DNA from: an uncultured Prevotella sp.
GTDB lineage: Bacteria; Bacteroidota; Bacteroidia; Bacteroidales; Bacteroidaceae
DNA: 7,297 nt
Direction of reading: 5' to 3'
NCBI GenBank assembly: GCA_900762125.1
Contig: CAAFFL010000254.1
Span: 1-7,297, forward strand
Shown here: positions 1 to 5,356 of the stretch, one piece after another
How the letters are laid out: every line of letters starts with the position of its first letter
How positions within the stretch are numbered: the first letter of the stretch is position 1
Program-made: the position numbers and the translations under genes
The notes under the pieces: generated by a model
What the model was told of the DNA's origin: nothing
Seen by the model: only the letters and a program-made list of their open reading frames with translations
The model's database searches: none

Positions 1-1012
1 CCGAGTTCGTGCCGAAGCCATCCATCTCCGTCAGCAGGGCATTCAGGGTGTTCTCGCGCTCGTCGTTGCCACCCATGGCGGGGTTCTTCGAACGAGCACG
101 ACCCACGGCATCAATCTCGTCGATGAAGATGATGCATGGCGCCTTCTGCTTCGCCTGCGAGAAGACGTCACGTACTCTGGAGGCACCCACACCGACGAAC
201 ATCTCCACAAAGTCCGAGCCGCTCATCGAGAAGAACGGTACGCCAGCCTCACCAGCTACGGCCTTGGCCAGCAATGTCTTACCCGTTCCGGGAGGGCCAA
301 TGAGCAGGGCACCCTTAGGAATCTTACCGCCGAGCTCGGTGTACTTCTGTGGATTCTTCAGAAACTCCACAATCTCCTGCACCTCCTGCTTGGCACCCTC
401 CTGCCCGGCGACGTCCTTGAACGTCACGCCGAGCTCGCCGGCTTTCTCATAGAGTTTGGCCTTGCTCTTGCCGACACTGAAGATGCCGCCACCGCCCGGA
501 GCACCCCCGCCCATACGGCGCGTGAGCCACACCATCATCAGGATGAAGAAGATGAGGGGTAGCAACTGGAACAGGACGGAGAGCATCTCGTTGTCCTTTG
601 AGTTGCGATAGGTGTAGCCCGCAAAGCGGCCCTTCTTCTGCTCAGCCGTGAGGAACTTCTCCAGATCCTCCGTCGAGCCATACTGGACGACGACGTAGGG
701 GTTGGCACCCACCTGCTGAGCGGTTTGGTGGAAGATCGTGCGGATGAACTTTGGCTTGACAAACATCTTCAGCGTCTTGCTGTTGTCGTTGATCTCGATG
801 TTCTGCGCGTAGCCTTTCTCCACATATTGCTGGAATGTCGTGTACGGCGCCTCCATGTTGGCCGACCCCATGCCGCTGGCAAGGGTGTCACCACCGCCAG
901 AGAACAGCAGGGCCATCAGACCGATGGCGATGCAGATGTAGAGCCAGTTCATGTTGAACCGGGGCATCTTCGGCTGGTTGTCGTTACGGTTGGGGAAATT
1001 TCTGTTGTCCAT
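1..1012 (-). CDS. ftsH: ATP-dependent zinc metalloprotease FtsH, 5' part, cut by window edge
   Basis: Membrane-anchored AAA+ protease that unfolds and degrades misassembled membrane proteins and some regulators. Only the first 337 codons are present; the reading frame is open to base 1. A first membrane segment is at about residues 21-37 (after NMNWLY). An extracytoplasmic domain spans about 38-140, and a second membrane segment is at about 143-163 (LLPLIFFILMMVW). A glycine-rich linker follows at about 168-176. The AAA+ domain shows Walker A GPPGTGKT at 239-246, pore loop MFVG at 271-274 and Walker B IIFIDEID at 294-301. The second region of homology begins with ERENTLNALLTEMDGF at 318-333. 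The arginine fingers and the HEXXH zinc protease domain lie beyond the left edge, so protease activity cannot be checked here. The ATG at 1010-1012 starts a normal N-terminus (MDNRNFPNRN) and has no clear Shine-Dalgarno. The gene follows rsfS on the same strand after 94 bases. Confidence 0.97.
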   Translation of the reverse strand, partial: MDNRNFPNRNDNQPKMPRFNMNWLYICIAIGLMALLFSGGGDTLASGMGSANMEAPYTTFQQYVEKGYAQNIEINDNSKTLKMFVKPKFIRTIFHQTAQQVGANPYVVVQYGSTEDLEKFLTAEQKKGRFAGYTYRNSKDNEMLSVLFQLLPLIFFILMMVWLTRRMGGGAPGGGGIFSVGKSKAKLYEKAGELGVTFKDVAGQEGAKQEVQEIVEFLKNPQKYTELGGKIPKGALLIGPPGTGKTLLAKAVAGEAGVPFFSMSGSDFVEMFVGVGASRVRDVFSQAKQKAPCIIFIDEIDAVGRARSKNPAMGGNDERENTLNALLTEMDGFGTNS

Positions 1013-1047
1013 GTTCGTATAGCTGTTTTAGCATTTTCCGCATCAAA

Positions 1048-1062
1048 CGCTGTGCCACAGCG
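1048..1062. repeat. Perfect 7+1+7 palindrome between rsfS and ftsH
   Basis: CGCTGTG at 1048-1054 and CACAGCG at 1056-1062 are exact reverse complements around one central base. The site lies 36-50 bases upstream of the ftsH start and 45 bases past the rsfS stop. It could be an operator, or an RNA hairpin with a 5-bp stem (CGCTG/CAGCG) and 5-base loop in an rsfS-ftsH transcript. No T-run follows on the minus strand, so it does not look like an intrinsic terminator. Function is inferred only. Confidence 0.5.
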
Positions 1063-1106
1063 ATGGGCGGAATTCAGAAACTTTGTTAATAGATGCCTTT
1101 CAGACG

Positions 1107-1466
1107 TTAATCCAGGTTGGGCACACGCGTGAGCTTCGCGTCCTCCCAGAGGTTCTCCAGGTCATAGAACGCACGCGTCTCCGGCAGGAAAATGTGCACC
1201 AAGACGTCCACATAGTCGATGGCCACCCACTGGTCCGTGCCCAGCCCGTTGACGTTGACGGCTTTCTCGCCGGTGTCCTTGATGCACGTCTGGCTGATGG
1301 ACTCGGCGATGGCCTCCACCTGCGACGGTGAGTTGCCTTGGCAGATGACAAAGTAGTTGGCGATGGCGCCGTCGATGTTGCGCAGGTCAGCGATGACGAT
1401 GTCCTGCCCTTTTTTCTCCTGAATGCCCTTGGTGATGGTCTTTACTAACGCTGTTGATTCTGTCAT
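1107..1466 (-). CDS. rsfS: Ribosome silencing factor RsfS (Iojap/YbeB family)
   Basis: Small cytosolic protein that in characterised bacteria binds ribosomal protein uL14 on the 50S subunit and blocks joining with 30S, lowering translation in starvation or stationary phase. The 119-residue product is the usual length and a single Iojap domain covers nearly all of it. The first family block is DIVIADLRNIDGAIANYFVIC followed by GNSPSQVEAIAESI (about 22-57). The second is GTDQWVAIDYVDVLVHIF then ETRAFYDLENLWEDA (about 76-110). The ATG at 1464-1466 follows a strong Bacteroidota-type promoter at 1521-1551, leaving a leader of roughly 50 bases. ftsH lies 94 bases downstream on the same strand with no obvious terminator between, so co-transcription is likely; this gene order is, to my knowledge, common in Bacteroidota. 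Identification is from conserved motifs and length. Confidence 0.95.
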   Translation of the reverse strand: MTESTALVKTITKGIQEKKGQDIVIADLRNIDGAIANYFVICQGNSPSQVEAIAESISQTCIKDTGEKAVNVNGLGTDQWVAIDYVDVLVHIFLPETRAFYDLENLWEDAKLTRVPNLD

Positions 1467-1520
1467 TAAGTCGTTCTGATGTTTTTGTTGTTACCTTATT
1501 ATATATATACTATTTAGCTA

Positions 1521-1551
1521 CAAAGTTAACTCATTTCCCTGAATAACCAAA
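1521..1551 (-). promoter_or_regulatory. Bacteroidota-type promoter of rsfS
   Basis: Read on the minus strand, TTTG (1551-1548), 19 bases, then TAACTTTG (1528-1521) matches the primary sigma-factor consensus of Bacteroidota (TTTG, about 19-21 bases, TAnnTTTG). Transcription would start near 1514-1517. The leader runs through an AT-rich TATATATATAATAAGG stretch before the rsfS ATG. Confidence 0.8.
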
Positions 1552-1613
1552 AGAAAAGACGCCATTTTCAATCTTTTTATGTATTCTCTTCTGGTCCCGA
1601 CGGTGAGATGATC

Positions 1614-1654
1614 AAGTAATTTAAGTTAAATTGCAAAGTAATTTAAGTTAGATT
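1614..1654. repeat. Two AT-rich direct repeats, 22-base period, each palindromic
   Basis: AAGTAATTTAAGTTA occurs at 1614-1628 and again at 1636-1650. The match extends to 19 bases with one difference (A1629 versus G1651). The first copy contains a perfect palindrome, AATTTAA-G-TTAAATT (1618-1632); the second has one mismatch in the equivalent position. The period is about two helical turns, as expected for two dimeric DNA-binding proteins on one face. It sits about 63 bases upstream of the rsfS -33 box and about 200 bases upstream of the tRNA promoter. An operator or UP-like role is inferred; chance duplication is the alternative. Confidence 0.6.
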
Positions 1655-1851
1655 ACCAGATGAGGAGGCTGAGATGACAGGAACGCCACGCTGAGAAGGG
1701 CAGAAGACGACGGCTCTGAGGGTGATGAAGCACATGACTCGGCGCCCGGCCAACCCCTGGCCTATTCATGGAATAACAGCGGCCGACAGGGTCACAAATG
1801 TCAGCATTTCCGAAAAAATACGGGGCTGTGAGGCAAAAAAATCGCAAAACC

Positions 1852-1883
1852 TTTGGACGGTCGGCAATAAATTCCTAACTTTG
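1852..1883 (+). promoter_or_regulatory. Promoter of the tRNA-Gln pair
   Basis: TTTG at 1852-1855, a 20-base spacer, then TAACTTTG at 1876-1883 is an excellent match to the Bacteroidota consensus. The predicted start is near 1888-1891, about 20 bases before the first tRNA, and no second promoter of this quality is visible between the two tRNA genes. Confidence 0.85.
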
Positions 1884-1909
1884 CAGACGCATTCGAAGAG
1901 AAAGACCAT

Positions 1910-1980
1910 TGGGATATGGTGTAATGGTAACACTACAGATTCTGGTCCTGTCATTCCTGGTTCGAGTCCGGGTATCCCAA
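1910..1980 (+). tRNA. tRNA-Gln(CTG), copy 1
   Basis: A full cloverleaf can be drawn. The acceptor is TGGGATA (1910-1916) pairing with TATCCCA (1973-1979). The D stem is GTG/CAC (1919-1921, 1931-1933) with a GGT-containing loop. The anticodon arm is ACAGA/CCTGT (1935-1939, 1947-1951) around loop TTCTGGT. The T stem is CCTGG/CCGGG (1956-1960, 1968-1972) with loop TTCGAGT. The anticodon CTG at 1942-1944 reads CAG glutamine codons, and the weak U1-A72 first pair is typical of glutamine tRNAs. The last anticodon-stem pair is A1939 opposite C1947, a mismatch at position 31-39. The discriminator is A1980, and the next three bases (1981-1983) are CCA, so the 3' end may be genome-encoded in this copy. 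Confidence 0.96.
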
Positions 1981-2019
1981 CCACCTCTTTTCTCAACGAC
2001 GGCAACATATCACTTAGAT

Positions 2020-2090
2020 TGGGATATGGTGTAATGGTAACACTACAGATTCTGGTCCTGTCATTCCTGGTTCGAGTCCGGGTATCCCAA
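2020..2090 (+). tRNA. tRNA-Gln(CTG), copy 2
   Basis: All 71 bases are identical to the tRNA at 1910-1980, including the A-C mismatch at the base of the anticodon loop (A2049 opposite C2057). The anticodon CTG is at 2052-2054. The start-to-start distance is 110 bases, with an unrelated 39-base spacer. After discriminator A2090 the genome reads CAA, so CCA must be added by the nucleotidyltransferase, unlike the possible encoded CCA of copy 1. Both copies are probably processed from one transcript made from the promoter at 1852-1883 and ended at the terminator from 2096. Confidence 0.96.
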
Positions 2091-2095
2091 CAACA

Positions 2096-2140
2096 AAGGC
2101 GCGCAACCGAGCATCAAGCTTGTTTGCGCGCCTTCATTTT
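2096..2140 (+). terminator. Intrinsic terminator of the tRNA-Gln operon
   Basis: AAGGCGCGCAA (2096-2106) and TTGCGCGCCTT (2124-2134) form a perfect 11-bp, G+C-rich stem closing a 17-base loop. The stem is followed by CA and TTTT (2137-2140). It begins six bases after the second tRNA. The T-run is short, but the position and stem strength support termination. The loop contains the palindrome CAAGCTTG. Confidence 0.8.
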
Positions 2141-2185
2141 AACAGTTTCAGTCCCCCCGCACCGGTTTGTTTATCTCTGTAATTC

Positions 2186-2223
2186 CTCCCCTCCCCGCAT
2201 AGGGGAGGGAAGGGGGAGAGGCT
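2186..2223. repeat. C/G-rich hairpin element, possible dispersed repeat, copy 1
   Basis: CCCTCCCC (2189-2196) and GGGGAGGG (2202-2209) form a perfect 8-bp stem with loop GCATA, followed by a G-rich tail ending GAGAGGCT (2216-2223). The element lies between the tRNA terminator and the 3' end of the minus-strand peptidase gene. It could therefore help end the peptidase transcript, although no T-run follows on either strand. The element at 6114-6155, read on the opposite strand, starts with CTCCC, has long G-runs and ends with the same GAGAGGCT. This suggests a dispersed family. Confidence 0.6.
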
Positions 2224-2246
2224 AGGAGGGTCTGGAAAAGAGGATT

Positions 2247-3653
2247 TTATTCGTCCATCTGGAACAGCGGGTCCTCCGGCATGACCATCGTCGGTTTCTG
2301 GTCAAACTCCTTGAGGAGCGTCTCGGGGACGTACTTCTTGTTCACCACCAGGCGGAACATGTACTCGTTGAACCAGCGATTGGTCATGATCAGGTAGCCC
2401 TGCTGGCCGCTGTCCGTGCCCCAGCTGTTCTCCACCTTCCACTTCAGCGGATTGTCCTCACCATCGAGGTCCACGGCCGTGAGCGTCATGGCATGTGTGG
2501 AACCGGAGTCGAAGGTCGCGATGCGCTCGGCCTTCGTCATGGGGAACGTCGTGTTGAAAAGCGAGCCATAGTCGAAGTTGTCGAGGTCGTTGAAGCCCAC
2601 CTTGCGGTCGAGTTGCTTGCTGACGTCGTAGCTGGAGTACATCTTCCGACCGTCCTTCAGCGAGGCGATGGCCAGCGACGCGATGTCGTCCATCGGCAGA
2701 TTGAGGTATTTCCAATTATGGCCATCGTAGACATGACGGTCATACTCCACCTCGTAGGTCTTGTGGTATGGCCGGCGTGGATCGTTCATCACCATGATGA
2801 ACGTGCCGTTGAGGCCTTCGCCGACGGTCTCCTGATAGAACTCCTTCGGCGTGAACGTCCGCGGCTCGCCGACAGCGTTGCCATCCTTGTCACGGAACTG
2901 ATAGGTGAACTGCTTCACCGGTTCGCCGAGGGTGAGCGTAAGCATGTTGTAGATCGTCGAGAGCATCTGCGTCTTCCGCTCGTTGAGGGCCTTGGCACTC
3001 TTCTTTGAGGCCTTCATCGCCCGCAGCTCCAGGCCAAACTCGCGCAGCTTGCTCGAGAGCAACGACGCCATCTTCCGCGTGTTGTCACTGGAGAAGGTCT
3101 CCGGCTGGACGACCTTCGGCACGAGGCCATACTTCTCTGCAAGATCAGCCACGCCACAGAACGTACCGCCATCGTTGATGGGACTCTTGAAGAAGAACTT
3201 CGTCCGGATGTCGTCCATCGACTTGTCCGCATTGTCGATGACGCCCTGGAGCATGAGGTTCGCCTTCTCCAGCTGGTCCCAGAAGAAGAGATAGTCTTGT
3301 GAGAACTCCACCACACGCTTTTGCGTGTCCTTCAAGGCGAAGTTGGCACGGAGCACGTTCAGGCCTGAGAACATCCAGCAGCGGCCGGAGCTCTTCTGGT
3401 TCATGATGCTCTGCTTGGGTGTCTCCACGCTGAAGTGTGTGTCGATTAGCGTCTTGTTCATGTTGTTGCGCGCCAAGTCGTCGATGGCATTCGACGCGAT
3501 GGCGTTGCGCAGGGCACGCTGGGCCGGCGTCTGCGGCTCCTGTGCCTCAATCTTCTGTAACATCTGCGGGGTGATACCGCCGGACTTCTGCGCCATGGCA
3601 GCGCCGGCAACGGCTACGAAAGCACTCATCATCATTAATCGGGTATTCATCAT
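2247..3653 (-). CDS. Exported C1B cysteine aminopeptidase (bleomycin hydrolase/PepC family)
   Basis: Papain-fold aminopeptidase of family C1B, expected to remove N-terminal residues from peptides. The family is typically hexameric. Of 468 residues, the first 21 form a signal peptide (MMNTR, a hydrophobic run, then AMA before Gln22), which puts it in the periplasm or outside. The catalytic set is intact: Gln86 and Cys92 in NQKSSGRCWMFSG (85-97), His387 in GSTHAMTLTAVD, and Asn409 in WKVENSWG. After signal removal about 447 residues remain, close to cytosolic PepC and human bleomycin hydrolase. The C-terminus (PEDPLFQMDE) looks like a variant of the family tail that reaches the active site. Two adjacent ATGs (3651-3653, 3648-3650) are possible starts; the first is used. 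The gene is divergent from sdaA with 99 bases between. No good minus-strand promoter was found there. The physiological substrate is unknown. Confidence 0.93.
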   Translation of the reverse strand: MMNTRLMMMSAFVAVAGAAMAQKSGGITPQMLQKIEAQEPQTPAQRALRNAIASNAIDDLARNNMNKTLIDTHFSVETPKQSIMNQKSSGRCWMFSGLNVLRANFALKDTQKRVVEFSQDYLFFWDQLEKANLMLQGVIDNADKSMDDIRTKFFFKSPINDGGTFCGVADLAEKYGLVPKVVQPETFSSDNTRKMASLLSSKLREFGLELRAMKASKKSAKALNERKTQMLSTIYNMLTLTLGEPVKQFTYQFRDKDGNAVGEPRTFTPKEFYQETVGEGLNGTFIMVMNDPRRPYHKTYEVEYDRHVYDGHNWKYLNLPMDDIASLAIASLKDGRKMYSSYDVSKQLDRKVGFNDLDNFDYGSLFNTTFPMTKAERIATFDSGSTHAMTLTAVDLDGEDNPLKWKVENSWGTDSGQQGYLIMTNRWFNEYMFRLVVNKKYVPETLLKEFDQKPTMVMPEDPLFQMDE

Positions 3654-3725
3654 ATTTTTATCGGTTTTATTGTTTTATAACGTAAAAACATGGATATTGT
3701 TTTCCGCTTTATCCCAAATAATGTG

Positions 3726-3733
3726 TAACTTTG
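3726..3733 (+). promoter_or_regulatory. -7 box of the sdaA promoter
   Basis: TAACTTTG at 3726-3733 is a full match to the Bacteroidota -7 consensus. The upstream -33 element is poor: the best candidate is TTTC at 3701-3704, with a 21-base spacer. Predicted initiation near 3738-3741 leaves a leader of only about 12-15 bases before the ATG at 3753. That leaves no room for a riboswitch or leader peptide. Confidence 0.6.
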
Positions 3734-3752
3734 TGGAAAAGATAGCATCCGA

Positions 3753-4952
3753 ATGAAATCACTCAGAGAAATATACCGCATTGGCAAGGGACCGTCGTCG
3801 AGCCATACGATGGGTCCGCAGCGGGCTTCGCAGATCTATGCCGGACTGCACCCCACGGCGCAGCACTTCCGCGTGACGCTCTATGGTAGCCTGGCCGCCA
3901 CGGGCAAGGGACACATGACGGATGTCGCCATCCAAGAGGTGCTCAGTCAGATAGCACCCGTGGAGATTGTCTGGAAGCCGGAGGAGTTTCTGTCCTATCA
4001 CCCCAACGCCATGCGCTTCGAGACGGAGAAGGGTGAGGCGTGGGTGGTCTACAGCGTGGGTGGCGGTGCTCTGTCGGAGGGCGACAAGCCCACGGGCTTC
4101 CTGCCACCCTCGCCCGACCTCTATGACCTCACCAACCTCGTCGACATCCAGCACTGGTGTGACGACCATGGCCGGGCCTACTGGGAGTATGTCGACCGCA
4201 CGGAGCCCGACATCTGGCCCTATCTGCAACAGGTGTGGGAGGCGATGCAGCGCGCTGTGGAGCGGGGCATCAACCACGAGGGACGCCTGCCGGGGCCACT
4301 GAACCTGCAGCGTAAGGCCGCCACCTATTATATTAAAGCGAAGGGCTACAAACAGAGTCTGCAGACGCGGGCGCTGGTCTATGCCTACGCCCTCGCCGTC
4401 AGCGAGGAGAATGCGTCCGGCGGCACCATCGTCACCGCGCCCACCTGCGGCGCGTGCGGCGTGATGCCGGCAGTGCTTTACCACCTCTCCCGGGGTCACG
4501 GTTTCACCGACGAGAAGATCTGCCACGCCCTGGCCACGGCCGGTCTCATTGGCGACATCGTCAAGGAGAACGCCTCCATCAGTGGTGCCGACGTGGGCTG
4601 TCAGGGTGAGGTCGGTGTGGCATGCGCCATGGCGTCGGCAGCGGCATGCCAACTCTTCGGCGGCAGCCCGTCGCAGATCGAGTATGCCGCGGAGATGGGA
4701 CTGGAGCATCACCTTGGCATGACGTGCGACCCGGTGTGCGGACTGGTGCAGATCCCTTGCATCGAGCGCAACGCCTTCGCAGCCACCAGAGCCCTCGACG
4801 CGAACCTCTACGCCGCCTTCAGCGATGGCAAGCACCGCGTGAGCTTCGACCATGTGGTGGAGGTGATGAAGGAGACGGGCCACGATCTCCCCTCTGTCTA
4901 CAAGGAGACGGCAGAGGGAGGACTGGCAAAGGAATGGGAGGAAAAACAATGA
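3753..4952 (+). CDS. sdaA: L-serine dehydratase (ammonia-lyase), [4Fe-4S], single chain
   Basis: Converts L-serine to pyruvate and ammonia in the cytosol using an oxygen-sensitive [4Fe-4S] cluster rather than PLP. The beta domain occupies about residues 1-130, beginning with GKGPSSSHTMGPQRA (11-25). The alpha domain is at about 155-392, with ASGGTIVTAPTCGACG (221-236) and CDPVCGLVQIPCIERN (325-340). Cys283, Cys325 and Cys336 have spacings of 42 and 11, the same as the cluster cysteines of the Legionella enzyme as I recall them (343, 385, 396). At 399 residues it is shorter than the roughly 455-residue E. coli enzymes. No cysteine follows Cys336, so the C-terminal cysteine ligand described for the Legionella enzyme is absent. 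The motif usually written APTNGAAG reads APTCGACG here. The ATG at 3753 gives a canonical start and lies just after the promoter. Its stop overlaps the next start (ATGA). Confidence 0.95.
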   Translation: MKSLREIYRIGKGPSSSHTMGPQRASQIYAGLHPTAQHFRVTLYGSLAATGKGHMTDVAIQEVLSQIAPVEIVWKPEEFLSYHPNAMRFETEKGEAWVVYSVGGGALSEGDKPTGFLPPSPDLYDLTNLVDIQHWCDDHGRAYWEYVDRTEPDIWPYLQQVWEAMQRAVERGINHEGRLPGPLNLQRKAATYYIKAKGYKQSLQTRALVYAYALAVSEENASGGTIVTAPTCGACGVMPAVLYHLSRGHGFTDEKICHALATAGLIGDIVKENASISGADVGCQGEVGVACAMASAAACQLFGGSPSQIEYAAEMGLEHHLGMTCDPVCGLVQIPCIERNAFAATRALDANLYAAFSDGKHRVSFDHVVEVMKETGHDLPSVYKETAEGGLAKEWEEKQ

Positions 4953-5353
4953 AGAAACTGCTCTTTACCCTCCTTTTCATAGCCATTGCGGCAACGTTCA
5001 CCGGTTGCCGCATGGCTCCATCCCAGCATGACGGCGACACCGTCGCCGCCAAGGAGTTCTATCCACCCGACACCACGCTGCTGCATCAGAAGCGTCTCGC
5101 CAAAGCACGGGCCCTGGCACTGGCCAAGGACAGCACGGACATCTTCTTCGTCGGACCGGAGAGCAGCCGCCACCAGCTGCAGCTTGTCAGCTATCCCTCA
5201 CGCCGCGACACGATCGTCCGCGGTCGCACGCGCCACGTCCATGTCACGGGAAATGCCGACATCGGCCACGTCGTACGCGTCGCCCTGTGGGTCAGCGACA
5301 AGGGCGATACACTGGTGCAACGCGTGGAAGAGATCAAGCCTACAGCAAAATAA
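4949..5353 (+). CDS. Small putative lipoprotein of unknown function
   Basis: The 134-residue product starts MKKLLFTLLFIAIAATFTGC, a short charged and then hydrophobic signal ending in a lipobox-like TGC. Cys20 would be lipidated; Phe at -3 is unusual, though Bacteroidota tolerate looser lipoboxes. The residues after the cysteine (RMAPSQHDGD) lack the acidic cluster right after Cys that marks many surface-exported Bacteroidota lipoproteins, so a periplasm-facing position is more likely. The mature part has a helical basic stretch (LLHQKRLAKARALALAK, 44-60) and then a probably beta-rich half with alternating hydrophobic residues (HQLQLVSYPS, HVVRVALWVS, DTLVQRVEEI). I recognise no domain. The ATG overlaps the sdaA stop by ATGA, implying translational coupling. 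The frame extends upstream inside sdaA, but the signal peptide fixes the start at 4949. Confidence 0.8.
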   Translation: MKKLLFTLLFIAIAATFTGCRMAPSQHDGDTVAAKEFYPPDTTLLHQKRLAKARALALAKDSTDIFFVGPESSRHQLQLVSYPSRRDTIVRGRTRHVHVTGNADIGHVVRVALWVSDKGDTLVQRVEEIKPTAK

Positions 5354-5356
5354 CGG

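Larger units (their letters stand above)
1467..1851. other. Gene-free stretch between rsfS and the tRNA promoter
   Basis: No convincing coding sequence is present. The part near rsfS (about 1490-1660) is AT-rich and holds the rsfS promoter and the 22-base-period repeat at 1614-1654. The part from about 1660 to 1850 is more G+C-rich. The ORFs crossing it on both strands show no recognisable motif, and the plus-strand one runs straight through the tRNA genes. A short GGCCA/TGGCC inverted repeat around a 5-base loop lies near 1748-1762 but has no T-run. I see nothing else I can support here. Confidence 0.6.

Noticed and set aside
9..452. Plus-strand ORF opposite ftsH
   Set aside because: The minus strand encodes clear FtsH AAA+ motifs through this whole interval.
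1653..1847. Minus-strand ORF of 64 codons in the gap upstream of the tRNAs
   Set aside because: No promoter, ribosome-binding site or recognisable motif; a chance ORF.
1910..2090. CRISPR-like or mobile repeat signal from the 71-base direct repeat
   Set aside because: The repeat is exactly a tRNA gene, occurs only twice and folds as a cloverleaf; no integrase or attachment-site duplication is nearby.
1722..2225. Plus-strand ORF of 167 codons
   Set aside because: It runs through both tRNA genes and the terminator and has no protein-like motif; the repeated peptide in it is the translated tRNA.
3654..3752. Minus-strand promoter for the peptidase gene
   Set aside because: Only partial matches such as TATCTTTT (3744-3737), with no -33 box at the right distance; not good enough to annotate, though one must exist.
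4622..4948. Upstream in-frame extension of the lipoprotein gene inside sdaA
   Set aside because: The signal peptide and lipobox fix the start at 4949; the upstream 109 codons are out-of-frame sdaA sequence.
3759..4949. Long minus-strand ORF opposite sdaA
   Set aside because: Shadow of the third-codon-position bias of sdaA, whose motifs and full-length fit are unambiguous; the antisense product is low in recognisable structure.
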